From Dryocosmus kuriphilus (taxonomy: Eukaryota > Arthropoda > Insecta > Hymenoptera > Cynipidae), in NCBI GenBank assembly GCA_038277395.1, contig CM076195.1, forward strand, positions 51,165,862 through 51,229,861: 64,000 nucleotides of DNA, in the 5' to 3' direction. The position numbers and the translations under genes are program-made. Under the pieces are notes generated by a model that saw only the letters and a program-made list of their open reading frames with translations, was not told the DNA's origin and searched no databases. Of the stretch, positions 21,078 through 33,043 are shown one piece after another (position 1 is the first letter of the stretch; each line of letters opens with the position of its first letter).

Positions 21078-21492
21078 CCCTGCCTAGGGATCGCATGACT
21101 TTATAGTTGGTGGCGGGGCTGAACCAGGGGGTGAACCAGAGAGACTGTATCGCGAGATGCGGCTTCCCTGGGGTACTGGGGGGCTCTGGTCTGCGGGACT
21201 CTAACTAAGAAGCAGGACAAAACCACCTGGAATATCGGGGCGTGAGTTCCCATGCCCCCAAGCTAAGATGTAGCCGCCGTGTCGAAAGCTGAATGGCACC
21301 AGGGTTACCAAATCCTTGAACAATCCGGCTTGCCCCTCTCAATCGAGACGGGCATGGCGGATTTTGAAAGGAGGTGTCGAAATGAAGGCTTTGGGATACC
21401 AGGTCGAATCCCTTAGTATTCATACCCTCTCCCTTAAGCGGGGCTCTGCAGGGACTAGACTTTTTATTTCCCTAGCTAATCGTGAGACTACA

Positions 21493-22407
21493 ATGTCTGA
21501 AGTGCCACAGAAAAATGAAAAAATTAAAAATAAGGTCCCCTCACAGGGCTCTTCATTTAACCCATCGCTAAAAGGGGACGGCTCCAAAGTCGGCTCCCGA
21601 GTAGCGAAGGAGAATACAACCAAGGACGAAAAGGTCACTGAGGTTGAAAAGAAGATGACCGGGCTCTCTGTTAAGAGAAAAAATCGCTCCGGGGCTCAAA
21701 AAGCGAAGGCTCGCTTAGAGCGGCTTTCAATGAGCAGTCAAGGCTCCTCACGAAGGGTCTTTGATGGCCAAAGTCCATCTGGAGTGCATCCTCTTACTCG
21801 CCATGCGGTTAAGAGGAAAAAAGTCTCCTGGGACTCTCCCCCGAACAGGGAGGCAGAAAGGTCTAAGGCTCTGGAATCACAGGGTCTGACCTTTGCACAG
21901 ATGGCTAGCAACGCCCTGGTGAGGGTTGTTGTCTTTTCGGGTTATCCTGAGGCCTCCTTAATCCCATTGGAGTTGGGTAAGCTGAGGGAGGAAATTTCGA
22001 AAGAAATTGGCGCATTACGCCGCGAGGGATGCAGCTCCAGATTCGAGGACATCTTCCTCAGGTCGGGAGCCATAGTAGTGCAGGCAGCCTATATCTGGCC
22101 GAGGGATTGGCTGGTGAAAAGAACTCCAACGCTTCATCTCAAAGAGCGTCTGAATGTGGAGATCAGGGAGACTGAGTGCCTTCAAAGGTACCAGAGAGCG
22201 ACCGTTTTGATTCCCGGCACTGTCGAGGATCTGACGGCCGTTCTCGGGCGCCTGAGGTTTCAGGACCCTACTCTCCAAACAGACACTTGGAGAGTATACC
22301 CTAGTCAGGGGGGAAACACGCCAACGGGGAGAGGCTGGATTCGGGCCGTGATTTTCCCCGAAAGCGCGAACAGGGTCCCTGCTGCTCTGCATACCGGCCC
22401 TACCTAG
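21493..22407 (+). CDS. Jockey-like ORF1 protein
   Basis: The uninterrupted frame gives 304 residues if it starts at the ATG of MSEVPQKNEK (context acaATGt). An in-frame ATG lies at 21316, but the preceding residues look like translated UTR. The first half is basic and low in order. Residues 130-290 contain FAQMASNALVRVVVFSGYPE, an IWPRDWLVKRTP-like block and a DLTAVLGRLRFQDPTLQTDTW block. This resembles the DUF4780 domain linked to insect non-LTR ORF1 proteins. It would bind element RNA. It is the only long unbroken mobile-element frame of this element. Confidence 0.7.
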   Translation: MSEVPQKNEKIKNKVPSQGSSFNPSLKGDGSKVGSRVAKENTTKDEKVTEVEKKMTGLSVKRKNRSGAQKAKARLERLSMSSQGSSRRVFDGQSPSGVHPLTRHAVKRKKVSWDSPPNREAERSKALESQGLTFAQMASNALVRVVVFSGYPEASLIPLELGKLREEISKEIGALRREGCSSRFEDIFLRSGAIVVQAAYIWPRDWLVKRTPTLHLKERLNVEIRETECLQRYQRATVLIPGTVEDLTAVLGRLRFQDPTLQTDTWRVYPSQGGNTPTGRGWIRAVIFPESANRVPAALHTGPT

Positions 22408-22749
22408 GCGCCGGTAGAGTCTCCTTTCAGGTAACCCGTCGGGGTCACGCAGGGGGACCCGAAGCACCTAGAGGTGTCCCGGACTAGTCGGGCCAGGACA
22501 TTTTAGACAGGCAAATGGCAGTGGTGCAGACAGGCATAGCCCTAATCCAAGAACCTTGGTTATACAAGGAAAGGATTAGTGGCCTAGGAGGGTGTGGCTC
22601 CTTATTTAAGGGACCAACCGAAAAAGCACCAAGGGCATGCATAGCCGTCAAGGACATGGATGCTATTTTGGTGGATAAGCACTGCTCCAGGCATCTCGAG
22701 TTATTAAGGTGAGGCTAAGAGGCAATTGTGTAGAAAGACTCGAGTTATA

Positions 22750-24070
22750 CGAGGTGTGATTGAAAAGTAAGGTGACTTTTTGAATTTCGCTGCATGTGTA
22801 CAGTCGATATTCGTTCTCTTTTTTTCTTATGTTGGTACACTCGTCCCACACATATGTGCACAGTTTCAGCTATATAGCATTTTTTGTTTGTTTCTGAGAG
22901 GCTTAAAGGTTAGAAGTATTTTGTGTGCTCGGCGATTTTCTGCTGTCGAGAAAAATGGATTAAAGAATTTGCATCCAATTTTGTGTAAAAAATGGAATTA
23001 AGTGCTCCAAAACACTTGAAATGTTGACAGTGACATATGATGAGTGCACTCTGAGTAAAAAAAATGTTTATAAGTGGTACAAGCTCTTTCGGGAAGGCCG
23101 AGAAGATGTTAATGACGAAGCTCGCCCTGGACGTCCCAGCACGTCAACAACTGATGAAAACTTTGAAGAAGTGAAGAAAATAGTGTTGGCGGATCGTCGA
23201 ATTACCATTAGAGAAGTTGCTGATGATGTCGGAATCTGGTTTGGCTCGTGCCAAGAAATTTTAGTGGATATTTTGGGCATGGGACGTGTTTCAGCGAAGT
23301 TTATTCCGAAACTGCTAAATTTTGACCAAAAGAACCGTCGCGTGAGCATCGCTCAGGAGCTGTTGCATGACGTGAACGGCGACCCAGACTTGTTCAAAAG
23401 GATCGTAGCAGGTGAAGAAACAAGGGTATATGGTTATGACATCGAAACTAAGGCTCAGTCATCCCAGTGGAAGCATTCTGGATCACCAAGATCAAAAAAA
23501 GCACGCCAAGTTCGATCAAATGTCAAGGTTTTGCTTACCGTTTTCTTCGATTATCATGGCGTAGTGAATCAGGAGTTCTTACTACAATGTCGTACAGTTA
23601 ATGAAGAGTATTACCTTGAAGTTATGCGCCGTTTGCGTGAAGCAATACGAAAAAAACGTCCGGAATTGTGGAAAGACCATTCATGGTTATTGCACCGCGA
23701 TAATGCGCCAGCTCACACGTCATTGCTTGCTCGTAATTTTTTGGCCAATAGCAACACTATAAGCATGCCTCAGCCACCGTATCGACCACATTTGGCTCCG
23801 TGCGACTTTTTCCTGTTTCCAACACTGTAAAGACCCATGAAAGGACGGCGTTTTGCGACGATTAAGGAGATAAAGACCGCATCGCTGGAAGAGCTGAAGG
23901 CTATACCAAAAAGTGCTTATCAGAAATGCTTTGAGGATTGGAAAAAGCGCTGGTGCAAATGTATTATATTCGAGGCGGATTACTTTGAAGGGGACAACAT
24001 CAATATTGATGAATAAATAAATATTTTTTGATATAAATGAAAAGTCACCTTACTTTTCGATCACGCCTCG
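22750..24070 (+). mobile_element. mariner element B inserted in the jockey-like ORF2
   Basis: The inverted ends read CGAGGTGTGATTGAAAAG and, on the right, the inverse of CGAGGCGTGATCGAAAAG, each continuing with TAAGGTGACTTTT. TA is present at 22748-22749 and 24071-24072. The length of 1321 bp is standard. The endonuclease of the host element continues directly after it. Confidence 0.93.
22993..24016 (+). pseudogene. mariner transposase B (DD34D), nearly complete
   Basis: An upstream start (MELSAPKHL, about 22993) is cut off by a stop. 23021-23830 is one long frame of 269 residues with a WYKLFREGRE helix-turn-helix end and the linker ARPGRPSTS. The first catalytic block reads VAGEETRVYGYD, so the usual Asp of GDET is Glu. 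The middle block LLHRDNAPAHTS is intact. The last block LAPCDFFLFP places the third Asp with 34 residues between, the DD34D pattern. A TAA then splits off the C-terminal part (RPMKGRRFATIKEIKTA...). The transposase would be inactive. Confidence 0.9.
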
Positions 24071-26289
24071 TATGTTGCCTCAGCACATTTCCCGGGCGAT
24101 GCGGCTGTGGCACCGCCTCCCATGGAGGTTGGCGTCCTTGTGCGGCATTGTCAGGAAAATAAAATCCCTCTGTTATTGGGTCGTGATACTAACGCTCACC
24201 ATGTGGTGTGGGGGAGCACGAACATCAATGACGAAGGTAGAGATATAATAGAATATCTAGCTGGCATCAAGCTGGAGGTACTCAATCGAGGTAATACTCC
24301 CACATTCCAGAACAAAAACAGGAGTGAAGTTCTCGACCGGACCATATGCTCGGAAGTACTAAGGAGCAGGATAGTGGGATGGAGAGTCTCTGACGAGGAG
24401 TCTCTATCGGACCATAAATATATCCTGTTCCATCTGGCCGTAAGAAAACCGGAGGTTTCAAAGATTAGAAACCCCAAGAACACACATTGGGAATCCTATA
24501 AAAAGGAACTCAAAGGCAGACTCGTGTAGTTTCCCACGAAGTGTTACCACAATAAAATCTAAGAAAGGGGCCGAGTGGTGGAACAACCACCTAGAAAGGC
24601 TCCGGAAAAATACTAAAGCCTTGTGTAATAGGACAAATAAAACTAAACTACCATCAGATTGGGACGAGTATAAACAGGGTCAAACTGACTATAAGGGGAA
24701 AATTAGGATTTATAAAGGAGATAGCTGGGCTGGCTTCTGTAAGGACACGAAAGAAATTTCTGGCACAGCTAGGCTTCATAAGATCCTAGCGAAAAACCTG
24801 GAGACTCGCCCTGGACTTATTAAGCTCGAAAACGGCGAGTTTGCTGAGGACGAAGAAACAAGCCTGAATCGCCTGATGGAGGTGCACTTCCCAGGCTTTC
24901 AGCGACATCAAACCGGCGAGGAAGAGAATTGCTTGAGCTGGGGGAGGGAAAAGACCGATTGGCAATTCACAGCAAAGGTCGCGGATAGTAGAAAGGTAGA
25001 ATAGGCCATAAGGTCATTCTGCCCCCATAAATCACTGGGGTCGGATGGGGTATTCCCAGTGCGTTTGAAAAAGGGCTTGGAATGCGTCATCGCCCCTCTG
25101 ACAAAAAAGTTTAACTTAACACGTGCCTTCGGCATGGAAGAGCGGCAGAGTGGTGTTTTTACCCAAACCAGGGAAAGAGGGACTTTTGGTAACCTCACCA
25201 CTGAACAAAGGGCAGATAGAAACTGCGCTCCACGCTGCAGTATCAAACGTGGAGCAGCAGCTAGAACAAGGAGGGTACGCGGTGGGCACGTTCTTGGACA
25301 TAGAGGGTGCCTTCAATAACACCGCCCCTAGATGTTATCGGTCGAGAGGTCGCGAAGTACGATCTGCCAAGTCAGTTGGTAAGCTGGATAAGAAGCATGC
25401 TGCGCAGGCGGCATCTTGAAACCAGATGGGGCACAGGCCGGGTGAGGAGAGTAGCGCCACGGGACTTCCCACAGGGGGGGTGTGTTGTCACTTCTCCTGT
25501 GGTGCATCGTTTTCGACGGCCTCCTACGTTGGCTGAATGGAAAAAGGTACTATACCCAAGGCTACGCGGATCACTTTGTGATCCTATTCAGGGGGACTCA
25601 TCTGGACATTCTGATGGGGCTCACAAAGGCGGCGCTGCACATCGTAGAACTCTAGCGCGATAGATCAGGGCTCTCGGTTAACCCGGAGAAGACCAGCTTG
25701 GTAATATTTACGAGTAAATACAAAATACCGAAGGTCGAGGCTCCTGCGTTCCACGGAAAGATGCTAACAACCTCAGATTCGGTTAAATGTCTGGGAGTTA
25801 TCCTGGATAGCAGAATGAACTGGGCAAACACAACAGGATGCCGACAGGCCGACAGGCCATGCTGGGCAGTGAATGCAGGATGGACAGAGCCATGAGGATC
25901 CTGAAGTTACCCAAGAGAGATACTAAAATCATGGATCAGGTGCTCACAGGGCACAACCATATGAATTACCACAAGCACAAGACGGGACTTAGTCCCACAA
26001 CGGAGTGCAGAAAATGCGGCAGAGACGATGAGACGTCTCTGCACGTTTTATGCCAATGTTCAGTACTCGCTGGGCTTCGGAAAGAAGTCCTCGGGGATCA
26101 TTTCATGAAACCTGGGGACATTTCAACGCTAGATGTAGGCGACATTCTGGGCTTCATTAAGAGGTCTGGGATGGCCTAATAGAAGCGGATGTGTAAAGGT
26201 GAGGCGCAATGGACTTATAGTCTGAGCGCCGCGGGAGTAGGTCGTTTTAGCACATCGTGCTCGGTAATTGTTACGTGGGTCTTAAAATT

Positions 26290-28500
26290 TCAAAACACCT
26301 ACTTTTAATGAGATTATTAAATTAAAATCATAACCACTGGTCAGAAACCGCTGTTTATCGAACTCGTCCTTTCTTTTTGGACTCTGAAGAAGTGTGCTAA
26401 AGCGCAATCCAATCATGATGATTCTCTCGAAAGTTATCACGGTACCAGACGCCGACAACAACGACAACGAAGACAACAACAACAGCAACAACAACAGACA
26501 GACAGACACCGTCGTAAAACCTATTTTTTTTATTTCAGGGGGTCACGAAACGTTAAGATTTCAGGAAATCCGCGAAAGTCAGTTTCCACATAAAAATAAT
26601 ACCTTTCTCATTGAGATGCGAATGTAATAATAGAAATTGCATTTTTCAACCAAACTATGTAAAAAATTAAGAAGTTCACGTTTTTGATATAGTTTCATCG
26701 ACTGGTAGGCGTGAGAAACGTTATGAGAATGCGCCTGAGTAGCGGGCAGGTTTTTAAATAACCTTTTCTAACTTTCTCATTGACTTTATGGTAATGTATT
26801 TTTTGATTAAAACAACTTTTATAGGTTTCATGAATAAGCTATGCGCTGGATCAAAAAATATTTTTGAGCAAATTTGTAGATCTTTTTAAGGTGAACAACT
26901 TTATTTTTTATCATTTTCTTCGTATCTTGCATAGTTTTGGTGAAAAGTGGATTTGTTTGTATTTAATAACATGTTTCACGTATAACTCAAAAACAATGCG
27001 TCTTTCCGAAAAAATTATGGAGAGCAAGTTTGTACCTCCTTTTGAGATAAACAGCTTTGAATATTAAGATTTCTTTCGTATCTTGCATATTTTGGCGGGA
27101 AATTTGAATTCTTGATTTTTAGAAAGAAATTATGATGGATAAAACTAGAACCGTTGATCAAGAAGCGCTGGTTAACGAAATCGTCCTTACTTTTCACGCC
27201 TTAAAGAAGTGTGCCAAAGCGCAATCCAATCCGATTAGTCCTTCGAAGGTTATTGTGTTCAAATTCTACGACAACAACAACAACGACGACGATGGCGACA
27301 ACGACAGACAGACACCAACGTAAAACCTATTTTTTTTTAATTCAGGGGGTCACGAAATGTCGAGATTTCATGAAATCCGCGAAATTCAGTTTTCGCATAA
27401 AACTAATACCGTTCTCATTGAGATGAGAAAGTAATAATAAAAATTGCATTTTTCAACCAAACTATGTAAAAAATTAAGAAGTTCACGTTTTTGATATACT
27501 TCAATCGATTGGTAAGCTTGAGAAACGTGATGAGAATGCGGCTGAGTAGCGGGCAGATTTTTTAATAACCTTTACTAAATTTCTTATTGACTTTATGGTA
27601 ATGTATTTTTTGATTAAAGCAATTGTTATGCGTTGCATGAATAAACCATGCGCTGGATCAAAAAATAGTTTTAAGCAAATTTGTAGACCTTTATAAGATG
27701 AACAACTTTGTTTATTATCATTTTTTTCTTATCTTGCATAGTTTTGGTGAAAAGTGGATTTGTTTGTATTTAATAATATATTTCACGATTAACTCAAAAA
27801 CAATGCGTCTTTCCCAAAAAATGATAGAAAGAAAATTTGTAAATCTTTTTAAGATGAACAACTTTGTTCATTATTATTTTTTCGTATCTTGCATAGTTTG
27901 GCGGGAAATTTGAACTCCGATTTTTATAAAGAAATTATGATGGATAAGACCAGAACCGTTAGTCAAAAAGCGCTGGTTAACGAACACATCCTTACTTTTC
28001 CCGCCTTAAAGAAGTGTGCCAAAGCGCAATCCAATCCGATTAGTCCTTCGAAAGTTATCGTGTTCACAGCCTACGACAACAACAACAACGACGACAACGA
28101 CAGACAGACACCAACGTAAAACCTTTTTTTTGGATTCAGGGGGTCACGAAACGTCGAGATTTCATGAAATCCGCGAAAGTCAGTTTTCACATAAAACCAT
28201 AATTTTACTTCTCAATATTTCTTTATGTGTTGCATATTTTGACCAGAAAATAGAATTAAAATAATAGAATTAAAATTTTTTCGTTTCTAGCATAGTTTAC
28301 CCGAAAAATCGATTTTTTGATTTTGTAAAAACCGCTTTTAATGAATAAAACCATAACCGTTGGTCAAAAACCGCTGGTTAACGAACTCGCCCTTTCTTTT
28401 TACACCTTAAAGAAGTGTGTGTCTCAAAACGTGGAGATTTGATGAAAACTGAGGGGGTTAAATTTTACATAAATCTAATATCTTCTCTGACGAAAATGTA
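26290..28500 (+). repeat. Satellite-like higher-order repeat, about 810 bp
   Basis: The landmark caaagcgcaatccaatccga recurs at 26400 (diverged), 27216 and 28022, spacings of about 816 and 806. Each unit has a caac/gacgac-rich simple tract ending in gacagacag, then ggggtcacgaaac. Then follow diverged subunits of about 155 bp with ttgtagat, aacaactttgtt, tatcttgcatagttt and ggcgggaaattt. Short open frames here come from the repeat. The same family occurs at 33044-33900 (inverted), 35900-37011 and 44773-45713. Confidence 0.8.
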
Positions 28501-28749
28501 AAAACATTTTCTAACAAAAAATATTTCAAGTGTTATCAATCGAAGGAAAGAAATTTTAAAAAGGTTGACTTTCTAACTTGCCACAAAAAATTAAAATTTG
28601 AAATTTCAACACAAATATCTGTATGTTTAATTTAAAAAATTAAATTATCAAAAAAAAAGTGGACTTAATTAAGAAATAGTTATATTTTTGGTAAAAAAAA
28701 TCTTCATCTATGTTTTTCAATGAAACAAATTTTCAATGAAAAGGTTTAA
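28501..28749. other. AT-rich unassigned sequence
   Basis: It is a low-complexity AT-rich stretch between the satellite-like repeat and the PLE border. Confidence 0.4.
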
Positions 28750-29652
28750 ATGTGAAGTAGTAGTAGTATTTTTCGTCGGTCATTACAGCCAAATAAAATT
28801 TTTTCAAAATTTAAGGTTTGAACAAATTTATTCTCTCAACGTTTCGACCTTAGTTGTAGGTCATCTTCAGGAAAAATTTCTACAATAATGTAAAAATAAA
28901 TTCTACAATAATATAAAAGATAAAACACCATGAAGTAAAAATATATAATTTAAGTATGATAAAAATAAATTAATATTAAAATACCTTAGTCAATAAATTT
29001 TTTTTTGACAAAATAGATAGAAGTCAAAAAGTAATCATCGCTTGGTCTGCCGATTATAACAAACAGTAACGAAGAAACATTTTGTAAATAATAAAGTCTC
29101 CTATTAAAGGAGAACTTTAATTTTCGTTAAAAGATTACATTTTTACATATAAAACAAACATCGATGTTGACACTCATACTGAACGGTACAAACTGAATGA
29201 TTGAAAAACTTGTCGAAGTAATCGAAGGTGGAAAAATTTGAAATTAAAATAACCTCAGATGAAATGGCGGGAAATTTAGTTTGAAATTGAAGAAATAAAA
29301 TGAAGATGTTACTCTAGAATGCAATTGTATAATTTGTTAATGTTTAATATTTCATTTTGCAAATTAACAGAATTGTTTTTAAATTTATTAATGTATATGG
29401 ATTCATAAATTCTTCTTTTATATGTGATATTCTCTCTAGCAAGAATTCGAATATTATTAAAATCAAAATCAAAAGAGTGGTTTAATTTCCAACAGTGTTG
29501 TGACAAGCCAGTATTTAAGTTCCCAACTTTACAATCTCTCTTATGTTCTGAGATACGAGTTTTTAATCGCCTACCTGTTTCACCTATATATACTTTGTTA
29601 CAATCTTTACATTTGATAAGATAAACAACACCAGATTGATTTTCCGTATTAT
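28750..29652 (-). repeat. PLE 2 direct terminal repeat, left
   Basis: It repeats at 31852-32749 with only a few differences, including a longer T run near 28998. It includes the last part of the endonuclease, the 3' UTR and a hammerhead motif. Confidence 0.9.
28825..28885 (-). ncRNA. Hammerhead ribozyme motif of PLE 2, left
   Basis: On the minus strand CTGAAGA (28870-28864) is followed by a GACCT/AGGTC stem II with a 7-base loop, and then by GAAAC (28845-28841) and GTT. Stem I can form between aaattttttc-like sequence before the core and gagagaataaattt after the cleavage point. Stem III is only AC/GU. The copy at 31925-31985 has the same sequence. Confidence 0.78.
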
Positions 29653-31761
29653 CAAGATCTTTTTTGTTTAATAAAAGATTATTTAAATTATTATTGTTTT
29701 TGAAATAAACATTAAGATGAAATTTTTTTAAAGAAACTCTGAGTCTTTCTGAAAGTCCTTGTATGTAAGGTAAAGTAACACTTATATCATTTTTGTTGTG
29801 AGAATTCAACCAATTATTTTTTTTATTTTCTATAATAGAGCTGTTGTACAATTCATGTATACGTTCTTTTATGACATTGTTTATTAGAGCTTGAGGATAA
29901 TTATTATTTTTAAGAATTTCTTTAAAATAAATTAAGTTTTCTTTTCTAAATGCTTTATCACTAAGTTTCAAACATCTATCTACTAAAGCTTTTATTAAAC
30001 CAATTTTGTGGCAATCCATGTGGTGAGAATTGAAATTTAGATAACGACCAGAATTTGAAGGCTTTTTAAACCAATTGGTAGTTAAATTTCCATATTTAGT
30101 TTTTATAATTGATAAATCCAAAAAATTTGAGGAATTATTGTTTTCAAGTTCAATGGTAAATTGAATGGAATTTTCTATGTTGTTAAATGTATTCAAAAAA
30201 ATGTTTATTTTGTTTGTAGGTATGATAGTGAAAATGTCATCGACATATCATTTGTAAATTAAAGGTTTGAAATCTAGTTGATTTAACGCTCTTTTTTCAA
30301 TGTCTTCAATAACAATGTTTGAGATAATTGGTGAGAGTGGGGAGCCCATAGGGCATCCAGATATTTGGTGGTAAAAATTTTTATTAAAGGAAAAAATAGT
30401 GTTATTAAAAATAGTACGGGTAGCAATTAAAATTTCGTTTTTAGGTATTTTAGTCAAATTATAATATAAGTTTAGTTTTTCTTCAACACATTCTATGGCT
30501 AAATCTAAAGGAATGCTGTCAAACATAGAAATGATATCTAACGATACTAAAGAGTGCGTTTTTGGTATTTGTAAATTTTTTAAATCATTTTTTAATTGAA
30601 AACTATTTTTAAGAAAAGAATTATAAGTTGCAGAGACTGGTTTAAAAATATTAGCTACATATTTAGCAAGATTGTATGTTGGTGAGCCAATCGAAGAAAC
30701 AATTACACGCCAACTTAATGTAGGTTTGTGAGTTTTTGGTAAGGCATGCCTTTGCGACAACACTGTTATGGGTTTTTAGGAAATAAGTTGTTTGATCATT
30801 AATGTAACCTTTTTTTGTTCCAACGGGTAACAATATCATTACATTTATTTTCTGTGGTAGGCACTAAACTTGTTGTAACAGATTTATACAATATATCATT
30901 CTTAAGAAGATTCTCAATGGTTTGATTGTAATCTGATCTATTAACTGAAACTGTGGTATTACTTTTATCAGATTTTAAGATCAATAAATCCCTGTGTTCG
31001 AGTTGAAATTTTTTTACATTGTCAAATTGTGGATTGATTTTGTTAAATTTATTAATTCTGGAATGATTTGACACTAATTCACTAACAGTTTTCCTGATTT
31101 TATTTTTATAATCATCATTGTTTGAAAATTTTATCGAATTTTCAATGTTGGCAACAATATTGTTAACCGGAATTTTGTGTGTGTTATAAGGTATGCCAAA
31201 ATTGTTACCAAGAGATAATATCTCCGCAATTTCATCTGGGATTTGAATGTTAGAGATATTTTTGAAACAATTCTTAATTCTAAAATCAATAAATTGTTGA
31301 TAATTTTGTGTTTGTCTGGTTTTTAAAACGTTAAACTTTTTAATGCAATTTTTTCGTTTGATATATTTTAAATTATATAAACTTTTGGTTTGTGAGTCAA
31401 AGAAAACATTAATAGAGTCTTCTTTAATGGTGTTAAGTAAACGTGATTTTAAATAATACGACTTTCTATCTAAATATTTGATATTTTCAATGATATTATT
31501 AATTTCAAAATTTAGACATTTTTTTCGAAAAATGGTTTGAGTTTTTTCAAATTTAAGTAAAATCTTATAATGTAAATTGTTAATTTGAATTTTTGTATGA
31601 TGTAAAATATGTGCTGGAATTAATGATGCTTTCCTACATCTAATTAAAAATGTACGTTGCTCACATAGAGAAGTAAGTTGTCGTTGGGTATTAATCCAAG
31701 AGGCCATACGGAATCTTGTGTCGCAGTCATACTTTCCTTCGATGTAAGAGAGATATCCCAT
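29309..31761 (-). pseudogene. PLE 2 RT with GIY-YIG endonuclease, few lesions
   Basis: 31761-30799 is the N-terminal domain, ending with LILKSDKSNTTVSVNRSDY (the DKGN-like block). 30763-30248 is the early RT, with HALPKTHKPTLSWRV, LVSLDIISMFDSIP and GCPMGSPLSPIISNIV. 30247-29309 holds YVDDIFTIIP, then GVVYLIKCKDCNKVYIGETG and REH-type endonuclease residues. Visible lesions are an extra A in an A run near 30820, a small indel near 30745 and an in-frame TGA just before YVDD at 30250-30248. The rest of about 800 residues is open, so it decayed recently. Confidence 0.88.
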
Positions 31762-31851
31762 ATTTCCATAAATAATTGACCTTTAGTAATGTATAAGTCA
31801 AAGAAACCAATTTAGTTTCAAAATATCATTTTGTCGGCTGTTTATAATTAG

Positions 31852-32749
31852 ATGTGAAGTAGTAGTAGTATTTCGTCGGTCATTACAGCCAAATAAAATT
31901 TTTTCAAAATTTAAGGTTTGAACAAATTTATTCTCTCAACGTTTCGACCTTAGTTGTAGGTCATCTTCAGGAAAAATTTCTACAATAATGTAAAAATAAA
32001 TTCTACAATAATATAAAAGATAAAACACCATGAAGTAAAAATATATAATTTAAGTATGATAAAAATAAATTAATATTAAAATACCTTAGTCAATAAATTT
32101 TTTGACAAAATAGATAGAAGTCAAAAAGTAATCATCTCTTGGTCTGCCGATTATAACAAACAGTAACGAAGAAACATTTTGTAAATAATAAAGTCTCCTA
32201 TTAAAGGAGAACTTTAATTTTCGTTAAAAGATTACATTTTTACATATAAAACAAACATCGGTGTTGAGACTCACACTGAACGGTACAAACTGAATGATTG
32301 AAAAACTTGTCGAAGTAATCGAAGGTGGAAAAATTTGAAACTAAAATAACCTCAGATGAAATGGCGGGAAATTTAGTTTGAAATTGAAGAAATAAAATGA
32401 AGATGTTACTCTAGAATGCAATTGTACAATTTGTTAATGTTTAATATTTCATTTTGCAAATTAACAGAATTGTTTTTAAATTTATTAATGTATATGGATT
32501 CATAAATTCTTCTTTTATATGTGATATTCTCTCTAGCAAGAATTCGAATATTATTAAAATCAAAATCAAAAGAGTGGTTTAATTTCCAACAGTGTTGTGA
32601 CAAGCCAGTATTTAAGTTCCCAACTTTACAATCTCTCTTATGTTCTGAGATACGAGTTTTTAATCGCCTACCTGTTTCACCTATATATACTTTGTTACAA
32701 TCTTTACATTTGATAAGATAAACAACACCAGATTGATTTTCCGTATTAT
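31852..32749 (-). repeat. PLE 2 direct terminal repeat, right
   Basis: It is a near-identical copy of 28750-29652. It breaks off inside the GIY-YIG coding region at 32749. The open frame 32603-32406 is the C-terminal end of the endonuclease of this truncated copy. Confidence 0.9.
31925..31985 (-). ncRNA. Hammerhead ribozyme motif of PLE 2, right
   Basis: CTGAAGA lies at 31970-31964 and GAAAC at 31945-31941 on the minus strand, with the same stems as the left copy. Self-cleavage in both repeats could release a unit-length RNA of the element. This is known as a proposal for PLEs and not shown here. Confidence 0.78.
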
Positions 32750-32755
32750 TATTCC

Positions 32756-33043
32756 GTATTAAGGTTTAAGTTTCAACCAAGGTACAGTTAAAGCTGAATA
32801 ATTGAAAATTCGATAATTCAGAATTTTCGATAATTCGAAGTCATAGGATAGGCATTTACCATTTGTATCTTAACAAATGTTAAAAGTTCTTGTTAATTCG
32901 AAATTGAACTTTTCGAATTCTCTTAATTTCGAAATTTTGGATATTTTCAAACAGGCGCATGCATATGGCAAGCAATGTTAAAACAACTCGATATTTCGAA
33001 ATCTTTGTGAATCAATTTTCGATAATTCGAAATTCTTTCCTTC
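32756..33043. other. AT-rich sequence with ttcgataattcgaa words
   Basis: Several short self-complementary words (gataattcgaa) occur. No gene is present. Confidence 0.5.

Larger units (their letters stand above)
22515..26179 (+). pseudogene. Jockey-like ORF2, broken and interrupted
   Basis: 22515-22710 begins the endonuclease (IALIQEPWLYKERISGLG). After the mariner it resumes at 24073 with LLLGRDTNAHHVVWGS and reaches SDHKYILFH near 24410, so the catalytic N and SDH regions are readable. RT fragments lie at 25000-25660 in three frames: SAWKSGRVVFLPKPGK, GTFLDIEGAFNNT and a damaged PQGG block. No intact YADD motif is visible. 25838-26179 holds the C-terminal finger (CRKCGRDDETSLHVLCQC). Stops and shifts make it inactive. 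Confidence 0.85.
21078..26285 (+). mobile_element. Jockey-like non-LTR retrotransposon, split by a mariner
   Basis: It has a GC-rich 5' region (21078-21490), ORF1 at 21493-22407, and an ORF2 with endonuclease, RT and C-terminal CCHC remnants from 22515 to 26179. A mariner sits in the endonuclease at 22750-24070. No clear poly-A tail or target duplication was found at the ends, so the right border near 26285 is approximate. Confidence 0.85.
28750..32755 (-). mobile_element. Penelope-like element 2, nearly complete with partial tandem copy
   Basis: Read on the minus strand, a truncated copy (32749-31852) comprising the endonuclease end, 3' region and hammerhead is followed by a full copy. The full copy has its ORF at 31761-29309 and a 3' region and hammerhead down to 28750. 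The truncated and full copies share about 0.9 kb at very high identity, which forms the direct terminal repeats. This tandem form is characteristic of PLEs. Confidence 0.9.

Noticed and set aside
26394..28264. Short proteins with Thr or Asn runs in the satellite-like repeat
   Set aside because: The runs come from the caac/gacgac simple tract. The frames shift between units, so there is no conserved protein.
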